From: Candidatus Saccharibacteria bacterium QS_5_54_17
GTDB lineage: Bacteria > Patescibacteriota > Saccharimonadia > QS-5-54-17
Assembly (NCBI GenBank): GCA_003022365.1
Contig: PXOU01000014.1
Location: 1-46,675, forward strand
Reading direction: 5' to 3'
DNA: 46,675 nucleotides
Shown here: positions 1-9,603 of the stretch, in pieces
Position numbering within the stretch: position 1 is the stretch's first letter
Layout: every line of letters begins with the position of its first letter
Translations under genes and position numbers: made by a program
Notes under the pieces: model-generated
What the model was told of the DNA's origin: nothing
What the model saw: the letters and a program-made list of their open reading frames with translations, nothing else
The model's database searches: none

Positions 1-98
1 ACAACCGGCCCAGAAAATGCCTGGACTACGCCACGCCCAACGAGGTATTCTCGGAAGAGTTAACCAAGGCAAGTGTTCGGATCGAAAGTCGAATGTAG
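1..98 (+). mobile_element. C-terminal end of an IS30-family-like transposase (partial, runs off window)
   Basis: Frame 3 reads NRPRKCLDYATPNEVFSEELTKASVRIESRM*, resembling the IS30 transposase C-terminus (NNRPRKxLxYxTPNEVF). Confidence 0.75.
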
Positions 99-164
99 GA
101 GTGGGCGTTTCTCCAGCCAGCCCGTATACGATATAATCAACATAACACCATAAAAGGAGTCCTC

Positions 165-1184
165 ATGGCGGACAAGTCGGATAATCAGTCAAAACAAGAA
201 AACGATGGTAAGGGCGAAGCGCTGGAAACAGCTGTCTCCCAGATCGAAAAACAGTTCGGCAGCGGTGCCATCATGCGGTTCGGGGATAAGCAGAGCGTCA
301 ATGTGGAGACGTTCCCCTCGGGCAGCCTGAGTTTGGACATCGCTTTGGGCGGCGGGGTGCCAAAGGGACGCATCGTGGAAGTGTTCGGCCCCGAAGCCAG
401 CGGGAAAACCACCTTAGCCCTCCACATGATCGCTGAGAGCCAAAAACAGAGCGGTACGGTTGCCTTCGTGGATGCCGAGCACGCGCTCGACCCGGAGTAT
501 TCCAGGACTATCGGTGTCAATCTTGATAATTTACTAATCTCCCAACCTGACACTGGAGAGCAAGCGCTGGAAATTACGGAGACGCTGGTCCGGTCCAGCG
601 CCGTTGATGTAGTGGTGGTTGATTCAGTAGCAGCGCTGGTTCCTAAAGCGGAAATCGAAGGCGAAATGGGCGATGCCCACGTCGGCCTGCAAGCGCGGCT
701 GATGAGCCAGGCCTTGCGCAAACTGGCCGGGGCTATCGCCAAATCCAACACCACGGTGGTGTTTATCAACCAGCTGCGACAGAAAATCGGGGTTATGTTC
801 GGCAATCCGGAAACAACTCCCGGTGGACAGGCGCTCAAATACTACTCATCGGTCCGCATCGAAGTCCGGCGCACCCAGGCCATCAAACACGGCGAGGAAT
901 CGGTCGGCAATAACGTCAAAGCCAAAGTGGTCAAAAACAAGGTCTCCGCTCCCTTCAAGGTGGCCGAATTTGACATCATGTACAACGAAGGCATTTCCGG
1001 TAGCGGCGACTTGCTCGATCTCTCCGTTAAGCACAATCTGGTCAAAAAATCGGGGGCCTGGTATGAATACGATGGTGAGAAAATCGGCCAAGGCCGGGAA
1101 GCCGCCAAGCAGTACCTGAAAGATTCCCCCCAAGTCGCCCGGAAACTCGAGAAGGCTATCCGCAAAGAGGCGCTGGGCAAATAG
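165..1184 (+). CDS. recA: Recombinase RecA
   Basis: GPEASGKTT Walker [20 protein letters not shown] and [21 protein letters not shown] motifs. Confidence 0.99.
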   Translation: MADKSDNQSKQENDGKGEALETAVSQIEKQFGSGAIMRFGDKQSVNVETFPSGSLSLDIALGGGVPKGRIVEVFGPEASGKTTLALHMIAESQKQSGTVAFVDAEHALDPEYSRTIGVNLDNLLISQPDTGEQALEITETLVRSSAVDVVVVDSVAALVPKAEIEGEMGDAHVGLQARLMSQALRKLAGAIAKSNTTVVFINQLRQKIGVMFGNPETTPGGQALKYYSSVRIEVRRTQAIKHGEESVGNNVKAKVVKNKVSAPFKVAEFDIMYNEGISGSGDLLDLSVKHNLVKKSGAWYEYDGEKIGQGREAAKQYLKDSPQVARKLEKAIRKEALGK

Positions 1185-1216
1185 TGTCTCTCCGCTGTTT
1201 TCCCGCGGCGGGCATA

Positions 1217-1530
1217 TTACCGGTTACGATTCGTCTGTGTTGGGGGGTGCTCGTGGCCGGCGCGTGCTTCCTGGGCCCATCTGTACAACTCCTCCAGGCT
1301 GATTGATACGGGATTGGGTTCGGGGAGCGCCGCTTTGGCCTCTTCATCTGTGACCTCTTCATCTATGGTTGGGTCATAATCACCGACGTGATGAGTGTTG
1401 CAATAGGAGCAGGGGTATGCATGCGCGGGCTGGAACTGTTGATCATTCAGAATTCTGGCCCGGCGACGGGCCTCTTGCTCGCTTACACGTTGTTTGTCTT
1501 GACAGGAGGATTCATGGGGGGGTTTTTCAT
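1217..1530 (-). pseudogene. Small CxxC...HH zinc-ribbon-like protein, frame interrupted near a 7-G homopolymer
   Basis: Minus frame encodes YEKPPHESSCQDKQRVSEQEARRRARILNDQQFQPAHAYPCSYCNTHHVGDYDP...TNRNR*. No canonical in-frame start; adding one base to the poly-G run at 1516-1522 joins it to ATG at 1528-1530. Confidence 0.5.
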
Positions 1531-1671
1531 ACCTTAACCTGGCGCCATTATCACGTTACCTGATAATCAAAATGTGAATTGTTACTATCAAAATACATCG
1601 ATCGGCCCTCTCCGGCAAACACAAGAGCTTTTACGGGGGTTTTAAGTAGTAATAGTAGCTGGATTTCATAT

Positions 1672-2274
1672 ATGAAGATAACGAGCATCGCCCCACAGCA
1701 AAAAACAGAAGGTCGGTACTCGGTCTACGTGGATGGAGAATTCGCGCTCGGGGTTGGGGAAGATGAGCTGGTGCGACTGGGTTTATACACCGGCCAGGAG
1801 CTTACTGGCGACCAATTGGAACGCACCCGGGCAGAAGCAGAATTTTCCAAAGCCTACCAACGGGTGGTCAATTATATATCCATCCGGCCCCGGAGTGAGT
1901 GGGAAATTACCGATTACATGCGGCGAAAGTCCTATAGCGTTGAAACCGCCCGGGCGGTGTTGGATAAAGTCAAAAGACTACAACTAGTTGATGATCAGGC
2001 ATTTGCCCGGTCGTGGATCGAGTGGCGGCAGGCCACCACGCCCCGGAGCCGCTACCAACTCCAGCAGGAACTCGCCCGAAAAGGCGTTGATGAGGAGACG
2101 ATCGAGGAAGCGCTATCCGGTATCGATGAAGACGAGCAAGTTCGCACAGCCCGTGCTTTGATTGATAAAAAAGGTCATCGCTACAGCAGCCGAGGGAAAC
2201 TCATGAGCTATCTTTCCCGGCAGGGGTTTACCTACGATACGATCCAAAAAGCACTGGGCGAGGAAACAGAGTAG
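1672..2274 (+). CDS. recX: Regulatory protein RecX
   Basis: Downstream of recA; RecX-like helical repeats (SEWEITDYMRRKSYS, LVDDQAFARSWIEWR, ARKGVDEETIEEAL). Internal Met of ORF 1579-2274 chosen. Confidence 0.9.
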   Translation: MKITSIAPQQKTEGRYSVYVDGEFALGVGEDELVRLGLYTGQELTGDQLERTRAEAEFSKAYQRVVNYISIRPRSEWEITDYMRRKSYSVETARAVLDKVKRLQLVDDQAFARSWIEWRQATTPRSRYQLQQELARKGVDEETIEEALSGIDEDEQVRTARALIDKKGHRYSSRGKLMSYLSRQGFTYDTIQKALGEETE

Positions 2275-2411
2275 GCCGCCGACACGCTCCGCGATTTCCG
2301 ATTGCCTGAGCGCCCGGATAGAACCAACACGCAACGTTGAGGTAGTGTGTGGCAACAGTCAGATTCCCCCGCCCACGTGAGGAGTCGGTGCGCCTTGAGT
2401 CCGGGAAATGA

Positions 2412-2924
2412 TTAGGTCGGGGTCTGTTGGGTGGCTAAGCTATGGGATTGAATGGTGGCGTCACTGAGGGTGACTTTGTGGTTATCCACCTCCAGGATTT
2501 GCTTCCGGTCGACGATGAGCAAGCCGCCGCTGAAACTGCGCCACACGGGTTGGTGAACGTGGATTTTCTCGATCCGGTAACTGACGGTGTCGACGATATA
2601 ATCCTCGACTTTTCCCAGCCGTTTTTTGCTATGGGTAACGGCCCGTTTGCCACCCAGTTGGTAATTTATATCCAGCACTTCCTTGAGCCGGGGTAGTTCA
2701 TCTTTGCTACTGAGCGCGTCAACGTCATCGATCATGACCTGTTTCCGGTTCAACTCCCGGATATTGCGCACCAGCAGAATATTTTCCGGCTTGTGGTCGG
2801 TGTAGAAACCGGCGACCTCCAGTTTAAACGGATCGATGATAGGGCGGACGATCTTGGTAGTCGGCTGTCCATCTCGCATATTGATGACCCGGATATCCTG
2901 GAATTGCCGTGACTGCATAAGCAT
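2412..2924 (-). CDS. PRC-barrel domain-like protein
   Basis: Two beta-barrel-like halves (VINMRDGQPTTKIVRPIIDPFKLEVAGFY; KRLGKVEDYIVDTVSYRIEKIHV) characteristic of PRC-barrel proteins; start is internal Met. Confidence 0.6.
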   Translation of the reverse strand: MLMQSRQFQDIRVINMRDGQPTTKIVRPIIDPFKLEVAGFYTDHKPENILLVRNIRELNRKQVMIDDVDALSSKDELPRLKEVLDINYQLGGKRAVTHSKKRLGKVEDYIVDTVSYRIEKIHVHQPVWRSFSGGLLIVDRKQILEVDNHKVTLSDATIQSHSLATQQTPT

Positions 2925-3017
2925 ATCCGCATTGTAACGCATTTGACACGCTACGTCAGACCGTGCTAATGCTTGACTCACATCAGAAAAACAAAAACAA
3001 AAACAAAGGACTTGAAC

Positions 3018-4925
3018 ATGAAATACGTTTCCGCGGCGCTCTTTTTATGTGTGCAGCTTGCTCCCGTTGCGGTCGCTGCCCAGAGCCATTCTGATGCTGG
3101 AACTCCGGACGGTGCCCATCCAGTCGTCAGCGAGGTACTGCTGGGCACGGAGGCCACCGCCAGTCAGGAGTTTATAGAGCTGCATAATCCCTCCGATCAA
3201 CGCATCAAGTTTGGTGAAGACTGGACCTTACAAAAAGCCGCGGCCAGCGGCGGGGGAGACCAAGAGCCGAATTGGCACCGGGAAGTTAACCTGAAAGGTA
3301 GTATCGAACCCCGTGGTTACTACCTGCTGACCGCCGATGATTGGTATGAGGAAGAAGAAATCACCGCCAACGCGGCTGATTTTTGGGATATACCACACAA
3401 CCGCGTTGCTGGGTTCTTGAATTTCGGGTTGGCCGATTCCGGCGGCCACATTCGCTTGATGGGCCCGGCTTCCGGAGGTGATGGAGCCACTGAGCCTGAA
3501 GAGATGGATCGCGTTGCTTGGGGAGAAGCTACATTCCCAGAAAAACAAGCGGTATCTCCTCCGCCTTCGCGGGGAAAAAGTATGCACCGGAGATTCGCGG
3601 TTGATGGCAGCATTATCGACACCGATGACAACGCGAACGATTTCCATATCAGTCACGGCCCTTCTCCTACTGCCACTCCTCCACCAAGCGAAAATGATGC
3701 CGGCGATGGTGATAGCGATAGGGACCAATCGTCGGATGACACCCAGCAACCGGAAGAAGAGCATTCGAGCTCATCGGATCAAGACAACGGGTCAGCATCC
3801 GGCGCCCGCGTGGTCGTGACCGAAGTACTGCCCGACCCGGAAAGTCCCGCCACTGACGCCCGGGACGAATTCGTGGAACTCTATAATCCCACCTCCGAGG
3901 AGATAGAGCTGGAAGGGTATGTTATACAAACCGGGAGTGATCTGGGATATGAGTTCCAAATACCCGATGGTATAACGATTGCCTCGCTTGAACGTCGCGC
4001 ATTCTATGCCCGCAATGCCTCGCTTACGCTGACCAATAGCGGCGGCCGGGTGCGAGTAGTCGATCCGGAAGGAAACACCGCCAGCAACGTGGTCACCTAT
4101 CCTGATGCTTCAACCGGGGCATCATGGGGCCGAGTGGAGGGTTCGTTCCAATGGTCGGAGAGAACCACGCCTGGCAGCAATAATATGCCGCCGACTCCTG
4201 AATCAGCACCGGACGAGGATTCAGCAACAGATGAATCCAACTCACCGGCCGCCTCCCAAGAACAGCTCCGGCAGACATACCCCCAGCTGCACATACGGGA
4301 AATACTTCCCGACCCTGCCGACCCCTTAACTGACGCCAAAGATGAATTCGTGGAGCTATACAATCCTACTTCCGCGGCAGTTACTCTGGAGGGGTATATA
4401 CTCGAGACCGGTACTGATTTTAACTCCAGCCACGAGCTCGAAGGTACGATTGCTCCCCAGGGTCGTGAAGCTGTTTTTTCCGACAACGCCACCATGTCAT
4501 TAGTCAATAGCGGCGGATCGGCTCGTCTAGTGGGGGAAAATGAGGATGTGATAGACAAGATTCCCGCCTATCCGGCGGCTGAAACGGGAGCTTCCCGGGC
4601 GCTGTTTGATGGGAAATGGCAATGGACGACCCGGCCCACCCCGGCCGCGATTAATAAGCTCGCCCAACCCGCTGACACGGATGAAGGCAGGGAAGGTGAT
4701 GTCGCTGCCGCTTCCGATGACAGTCAAACGTCGGGGCAGGATGAGGCGGTGAGTAATATCACGGAGCCGGCAACCATCGAAACCTCACCCTACACCACGG
4801 CTTCCGTTGTGATTTCCATCGCCTTAGCGGTACTATATATGCTGTATGAGTTCCGGTATGACATCCGAAATTACATCGAAATCACCCGACGATACATCGC
4901 GCGTTGGCGAGCAGATCGGGATTAA
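3018..4925 (+). CDS. Secreted/anchored protein with three lamin-tail-domain (LTD) repeats and C-terminal TM helix
   Basis: N-terminal signal peptide (MKYVSAALFLCVQLAPVAVAA); three repeats of (V/I)xE(V/I)LxxP...DEFVELYNPTS; acidic Ser-rich linkers; C-terminal hydrophobic segment followed by basic tail. Confidence 0.8.
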   Translation: MKYVSAALFLCVQLAPVAVAAQSHSDAGTPDGAHPVVSEVLLGTEATASQEFIELHNPSDQRIKFGEDWTLQKAAASGGGDQEPNWHREVNLKGSIEPRGYYLLTADDWYEEEEITANAADFWDIPHNRVAGFLNFGLADSGGHIRLMGPASGGDGATEPEEMDRVAWGEATFPEKQAVSPPPSRGKSMHRRFAVDGSIIDTDDNANDFHISHGPSPTATPPPSENDAGDGDSDRDQSSDDTQQPEEEHSSSSDQDNGSASGARVVVTEVLPDPESPATDARDEFVELYNPTSEEIELEGYVIQTGSDLGYEFQIPDGITIASLERRAFYARNASLTLTNSGGRVRVVDPEGNTASNVVTYPDASTGASWGRVEGSFQWSERTTPGSNNMPPTPESAPDEDSATDESNSPAASQEQLRQTYPQLHIREILPDPADPLTDAKDEFVELYNPTSAAVTLEGYILETGTDFNSSHELEGTIAPQGREAVFSDNATMSLVNSGGSARLVGENEDVIDKIPAYPAAETGASRALFDGKWQWTTRPTPAAINKLAQPADTDEGREGDVAAASDDSQTSGQDEAVSNITEPATIETSPYTTASVVISIALAVLYMLYEFRYDIRNYIEITRRYIARWRADRD

Positions 4926-5316
4926 TCTTGACGGCGGTGAAATCCTTGAACTAATCGGCGATGTCGGGAGTGGCAAAACGGTGTTCGTACGCGGCCTGGC
5001 GACAGCTGTGGGGAGCGCCGATCAAGTTACCAGCCCCACCTTCACCATTTCACGGATATACTCAGGTGAAGGGATCGAGGTGCATCATTTTGATTTTTAC
5101 CGGTTGCAGGATCCGGGTCTGATGCGGGCTGAATTGCAGGAGAGTGTGGCTGATCCGGAAGTAGTGGTGGTTACCGAATGGAGCGATGTGGTAGCCGATG
5201 TGTTGCCGCCGGAGCGCCTCCGGATCGCATTTACGCCCATTTCGGAAACGTCACGCCGACTGGAAATCTCCGCCATGGACCGGCTGCATGCCGCCTGTAT
5301 AGGAGAAATGTCGTGA
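4846..5316 (+). CDS. tsaE: tRNA threonylcarbamoyladenosine biosynthesis ATPase TsaE
   Basis: GDVGSGKTVFVRGLA, SPTFTISRIY, HHFDFYRL motifs; overlaps the 3' end of the LTD gene. Confidence 0.93.
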   Translation: MSSGMTSEITSKSPDDTSRVGEQIGINLDGGEILELIGDVGSGKTVFVRGLATAVGSADQVTSPTFTISRIYSGEGIEVHHFDFYRLQDPGLMRAELQESVADPEVVVVTEWSDVVADVLPPERLRIAFTPISETSRRLEISAMDRLHAACIGEMS

Positions 5317-5705
5317 TTCTGGCGGTTAAAACGGACAACCCGGTTGTTGAGTTGTATCTGCTCGACGACCAAACCCGAGTGCTAGACCGAGATGTATCCC
5401 AAGTCGGCAAGCGCTTATCCGAGGAATTATTAGGCCGGATAGAAAACCTTCTGGAATCGGGTGATGGCAGTCTGGAGTCCATTACCGGCATTATTGCCTA
5501 CAGGGGACCAGGTTCATTTACCGGATTGCGTATCGGGTTGAGTGTGACCAATGCCTTAGCTTACGCACTTGGGGTGCCGATCGCGGGGGCGACAGGGGAG
5601 GCATGGATCACGGAAGGTGTATCTGGTTTGGAAACGTGGGAACCGGGAAAAAGCGTCACCGCCGAATACGGCGGAGAAGCTAATATCAGTGAACGGCGGA
5701 CCTAA
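5313..5705 (+). CDS. tsaB: Short TsaB-like protein
   Basis: GTG start overlapping the tsaE stop; YRGPGSFTGLRIGLSVTNALAYALGVPIAG is the TsaB signature. Confidence 0.85.
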   Translation: MILAVKTDNPVVELYLLDDQTRVLDRDVSQVGKRLSEELLGRIENLLESGDGSLESITGIIAYRGPGSFTGLRIGLSVTNALAYALGVPIAGATGEAWITEGVSGLETWEPGKSVTAEYGGEANISERRT

Positions 5706-5857
5706 ATCATCCCCCCGGATTCTCTCAGAGTACTATTAAGCATAAGAACTTGAATTTTGTCAAAAAATACGGTATGAAAGAATGTGGTCTTCCCCGCCGG
5801 GGTGAAGACCAAAGCTATATGAGATAGTGGCAACCGATCAATGGAGTTGTTCCCGGT

Positions 5858-6430
5858 ATGAGCGTGGATGTAGGCAAGGAAAGCGAGGGTCAACCTCACG
5901 GTTCTGGGGAGGTCAGCTCTCACCAGGCAGAACGCGTTGGGTATGCAGCGGCGAACACTATTTCCGCGGTGATGGAGCGTGATGTCACCGAGGCTATAGG
6001 CGAAAAAGACCCCCAAGAGGCCGTCGATATCATAAATCAATATATGGGTTTTCTGGGGGAGTTTGATTTACAAATCACCCAACCGGCTTACGCCGAGATT
6101 GATCAACACCAATCACGGGAAGATTTTGCCGGTGACGTAAATGTAGACAACGTGCTCCTGTTTTTACTGGGCGGGAGTTACCGGGACGGTATATGCCAGC
6201 AGCGGCGCCAACGACCATGTTATCAACGGTTTGCCTTTTTGCTGCCGGATACTGCCGCTTCTTTACGTGAGAAATTACATGACCATTCAGGGGGATTCCA
6301 GGCACTTTCGTCTGAAGATCAGGAACGGGTAGCAGCAGTCTATCGGACATTGCGGCTACTCGTCGACAAAAACGACCCCTACGTCACCGACGAAAACGAC
6401 AATATCGACAGCTATTACTTGAAACGCTAA
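5858..6430 (+). CDS. Hypothetical acidic protein
   Basis: 190-aa ORF with plausible composition; no family recognised; competes with antisense ORF 5702-6040. Confidence 0.5.
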   Translation: MSVDVGKESEGQPHGSGEVSSHQAERVGYAAANTISAVMERDVTEAIGEKDPQEAVDIINQYMGFLGEFDLQITQPAYAEIDQHQSREDFAGDVNVDNVLLFLLGGSYRDGICQQRRQRPCYQRFAFLLPDTAASLREKLHDHSGGFQALSSEDQERVAAVYRTLRLLVDKNDPYVTDENDNIDSYYLKR

Positions 6431-6590
6431 ATTGATTTTGTCACTGACGCGTCATATAGTAGAGATAGCGCAATAAGTACTGATAACGAGATTACCGTTG
6501 TGTCCCGGATGCAGCCTTCATGCTTTCTTGACTAATTGCCATCATAATTACGTTTGAAACATCCGGCCACCGGTAAGAAAGGGAGCGACA

Positions 6591-8108
6591 ATGGAATTAA
6601 TTATAGTAGTAGCTGCCGTCGTCGCCGGCGGCGGTGCTGGATATGTAGCCAAATCAACCCAGGTAAAGCGGACACTCGGGCATGCCGAGGAAAAGGTAAA
6701 AAAACGTCTCCAGGAGGCGGAAGAAGAGAGTAAAAACATCGTCTTGGAAGCCAAGGAAGAAGCTACTCGCCTGGCTGAAGAGGGTAAAAAAGAGGAAAAA
6801 CAGCGCCGGCAGGAGTTGGTCGACACCGAGAAGCGCCTAACCAAACGTGAAGAAACATTGGACAAAAAATTGGACGATCTGGACAAACGTTCCGAAAAAG
6901 TCCGCCAAGAGGAAGACGAGATTGAGAAATTCAAACAAGAACTAACCGAACTCCGGCAAAAAAGTCAGGAAAACCTGGAAAAGATTGCCGAGATGAGTAA
7001 GGACGAAGCAGCTGACCGTCTGATGAAAATGACTGAAAAAGACATGCGGGAAGATCTGACCAAGTTAACCGAAAAACTCAAAAATGACGCCAAAGAGGCG
7101 GCCGAAGATGATGCCCGGACGGCGCTTCTCTCCGCCATGGAGCGGCTTGCCAGTGACGTGAGCGTCGAGAAGACCGTTTCTTCGGTTGATTTGCCCAATG
7201 ATGAAATGAAAGGCCGGATTATCGGCAAAGACGGCCGGAATATCCAGGTCATCGAGCGGGTAACCGGAGTCGACGTGTTAGTAGATGACACCCCAGGGGT
7301 TGTGGTGCTTTCCAGCTTCGACCCGATTCGCCGGCAAGTAGCCCGGCGGGCGCTGGAAATACTCATGGAAGATGGCCGTATTCATCCCGGCCGGATTGAA
7401 GAAGTCGTCCAAAAAGCACAGAAAGAGATCGACAAGGAAGTCATGCAGGCGGGTGCCGACGCGGCTCGGGAAACTGGAGTCGTTGGCTTGCCGAAAGAAG
7501 TCCAGCGTATGGTGGGAGAATTAAAATTCCGCACCTCATATGGACAGAACGTACTCAAACACTCGACTGAAATGACGCATTTGGCCGGGATGATCGCTGA
7601 AGAAGTCGGTGCCAATGTGCGGGTGAGTAAGTACGCGGCACTGATCCATGATATGGGCAAATCGCTAACCCATAAAATGGAAGGGAAGCATCACCACATT
7701 TCAGGAGAAATGGCGCGTAAATACGGCGTGGATGAAGCCATCGCCCACGCGGCTGAAGCCCATCATGATGATGTGGAAGCTACGACACCCGAGGCCATGG
7801 TCGTCCGGGTCGTGGATGCCATCAGCGCGGCCCGGCCCGGCGCCCGGAGCCAGTCAGTCGAAAACTTTATGCAGCGAATGCAGGATCTCGAGAATGTAGC
7901 CACCGGATTCTCCGGTGTGGAAAAAGCATACGCCATTTCCGCCGGACGGGAGATCCGGGTTTTCGTCCAACCTGAAGACGTCGATGATCTTTCAGCCTAT
8001 CGATTAGCACGTGACGTAGCCGACAAGATCGAAAGCACGCTCCAGTATCCGGGCACCGTCAAGGTGAACGTAATCCGTGAAACCCGCTCGATTGAATATG
8101 CCAAATAG
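6591..8108 (+). CDS. rny: Ribonuclease Y
   Basis: N-terminal TM, long coiled coil, KH motif (GRIIGKDGRNIQVIE), HD motif (YAALIHDMGK). Confidence 0.97.
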   Translation: MELIIVVAAVVAGGGAGYVAKSTQVKRTLGHAEEKVKKRLQEAEEESKNIVLEAKEEATRLAEEGKKEEKQRRQELVDTEKRLTKREETLDKKLDDLDKRSEKVRQEEDEIEKFKQELTELRQKSQENLEKIAEMSKDEAADRLMKMTEKDMREDLTKLTEKLKNDAKEAAEDDARTALLSAMERLASDVSVEKTVSSVDLPNDEMKGRIIGKDGRNIQVIERVTGVDVLVDDTPGVVVLSSFDPIRRQVARRALEILMEDGRIHPGRIEEVVQKAQKEIDKEVMQAGADAARETGVVGLPKEVQRMVGELKFRTSYGQNVLKHSTEMTHLAGMIAEEVGANVRVSKYAALIHDMGKSLTHKMEGKHHHISGEMARKYGVDEAIAHAAEAHHDDVEATTPEAMVVRVVDAISAARPGARSQSVENFMQRMQDLENVATGFSGVEKAYAISAGREIRVFVQPEDVDDLSAYRLARDVADKIESTLQYPGTVKVNVIRETRSIEYAK

Positions 8109-8279
8109 TCTGAGCCCGGAACCTCATCAATCTTTATCGCAAAAATCCCTATCTATATCCGGGAGGGGAGATGTGAGTCCCGATTGTGACATGGCCCACG
8201 CCCCCGAAGCGGCACGGTTGCCGGAACAGGACGGGCGCCTATATGCCGGGGCCAACGGGGCTTTAAGGGTCGAGCAAAC

Positions 8280-9086
8280 GTGAAATTTCTGTATATAGGT
8301 GACATCATGGGTAAATTCGGCAGATGGGTGACCGAGCGTGAATTGCCCGGTCTGCGTGCTGAGTATGAGCCGGATTTTGTCATAGCCCAGGCGGAAAATG
8401 TCACTCATGGCTCGGGTATCAACCGGCAGCATTACGGGGAGCTGAAACGGCTCGGTATAGACGGATTTACCAGTGGCAACCATATTTTCAAACGGGAAGA
8501 CATACAGCCACTATTGGATGATCCCGCGGCCCCGATTACCCGCCCGGCCAATTATCCGGCCGGCAATCAAGGAGTGCCGTATAAGACATTATCAACTTCC
8601 CGGGGTGAGGTGATATTGATTACGCTTATGGGGCAAATCGTGGGCAAGGATGCCGATGTACCCGCCAACAATCCGCTTCACGATATAGACAACATTCTCC
8701 AAGCAATACGCCCGCCACGTCCAATAGCCACGATCGTCAATTTTCACGGGGATTACTCCAGTGAAAAAGTGGTTATCGGCCAGTATTTGGATGGAAAAGT
8801 CACGGCAGTCATAGGAGATCACTGGCATATTCCCACGGCTGATGCCCGGATTCTCTCCGGGGGAACGGCCCATATGAGCGATGTGGGCATGGTCGGGGCC
8901 CGCGATTCTTCCCTGGGCGTAGATACCGAAATCATTGTGCGACGGTGGCGAGGAGAAGAGCAGGGGAGTAACCAACTCAGCGAGCGGGGGACGTATCAGT
9001 TTAGCTGCGTGTTGGTGGATGTTGATGAGTCAACCGGTCTCGCCCGGGATATACAACATATCTTCCGCAGTGGCGTCACCGGATAA
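8280..9086 (+). CDS. TIGR00282/YmdB-family metallophosphoesterase
   Basis: FLYIGDIMGKFGRW, AENVTHGSG, TSGNHIFKR, GDHWHIPTADARIL motifs; adjacent to rny. Confidence 0.93.
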   Translation: MKFLYIGDIMGKFGRWVTERELPGLRAEYEPDFVIAQAENVTHGSGINRQHYGELKRLGIDGFTSGNHIFKREDIQPLLDDPAAPITRPANYPAGNQGVPYKTLSTSRGEVILITLMGQIVGKDADVPANNPLHDIDNILQAIRPPRPIATIVNFHGDYSSEKVVIGQYLDGKVTAVIGDHWHIPTADARILSGGTAHMSDVGMVGARDSSLGVDTEIIVRRWRGEEQGSNQLSERGTYQFSCVLVDVDESTGLARDIQHIFRSGVTG

Positions 9087-9134
9087 TTGCATTCGCTTTC
9101 TTTTTGACTTATAATACCCCTTATAGGAGGGATT

Positions 9135-9410
9135 ATGACTAAGCGAGAATTAATTGATACATTAGCCAAGCGCATGAATACCAGTAAACGGGAAGCCGAA
9201 GAATGGCTGGATGAGTTTACGGATGTCGTCGTCGACAAGGTGAGTGACGGCGAAAAAGTCTCCATCACCGGTTTTGGGGTGTTCGATCTGGGCAAGCGGG
9301 CATCCCGGCGGGGTGTTGACCCCCGTACTCAAGAAGAAATACATATCCCACAAATGTCAATGCCGCGGTTCCGTGTCGGCAAGCGGTTCAAAGAATCGGT
9401 CCGTAGGTAG
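9135..9410 (+). CDS. HU-family DNA-binding protein
   Basis: MTKRELIDTLAKRMNTSKREAEEWLDEF...KVSITGFGVFDLGKRASRRGVDPRT. Confidence 0.95.
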   Translation: MTKRELIDTLAKRMNTSKREAEEWLDEFTDVVVDKVSDGEKVSITGFGVFDLGKRASRRGVDPRTQEEIHIPQMSMPRFRVGKRFKESVRR

Positions 9411-9526
9411 TCGCCACTGACGCTGGGGTACAAGGTTTTATGGGGAGCTTATGCGCTTCCTGGGTTTCCCGTGTGTCGTGAATTTATACCTGCTACCTGA
9501 TACTTTATACTTAACACTGTTACTGG

Positions 9527-9603
9527 CGGGGATTGGCGCAGCCAGGTAGCGCGCCTGCTTTGGGAGCAGGAGGTCGCCGGTTCAAATCCGGCATCCCCGA
9601 CCA
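9527..9603 (+). tRNA. tRNA-Pro(TGG), CCA encoded
   Basis: CGGGGAT/ATCCCCG acceptor stem, anticodon loop TTTGGGA, T-arm GCCGGTTCAAATCCGGC, CCA at 9601-9603. Confidence 0.96.

Noticed and set aside
185-838. Long antisense ORF inside recA (217 aa)
   Set aside because: Fully antisense to recA; Ser/Pro-rich low-complexity translation typical of shadow ORFs.
5702-6040. Minus-strand ORF of 112 aa
   Set aside because: Overlaps the more plausible plus-strand ORF 5858-6430; Cys/His-scattered composition and no motif.
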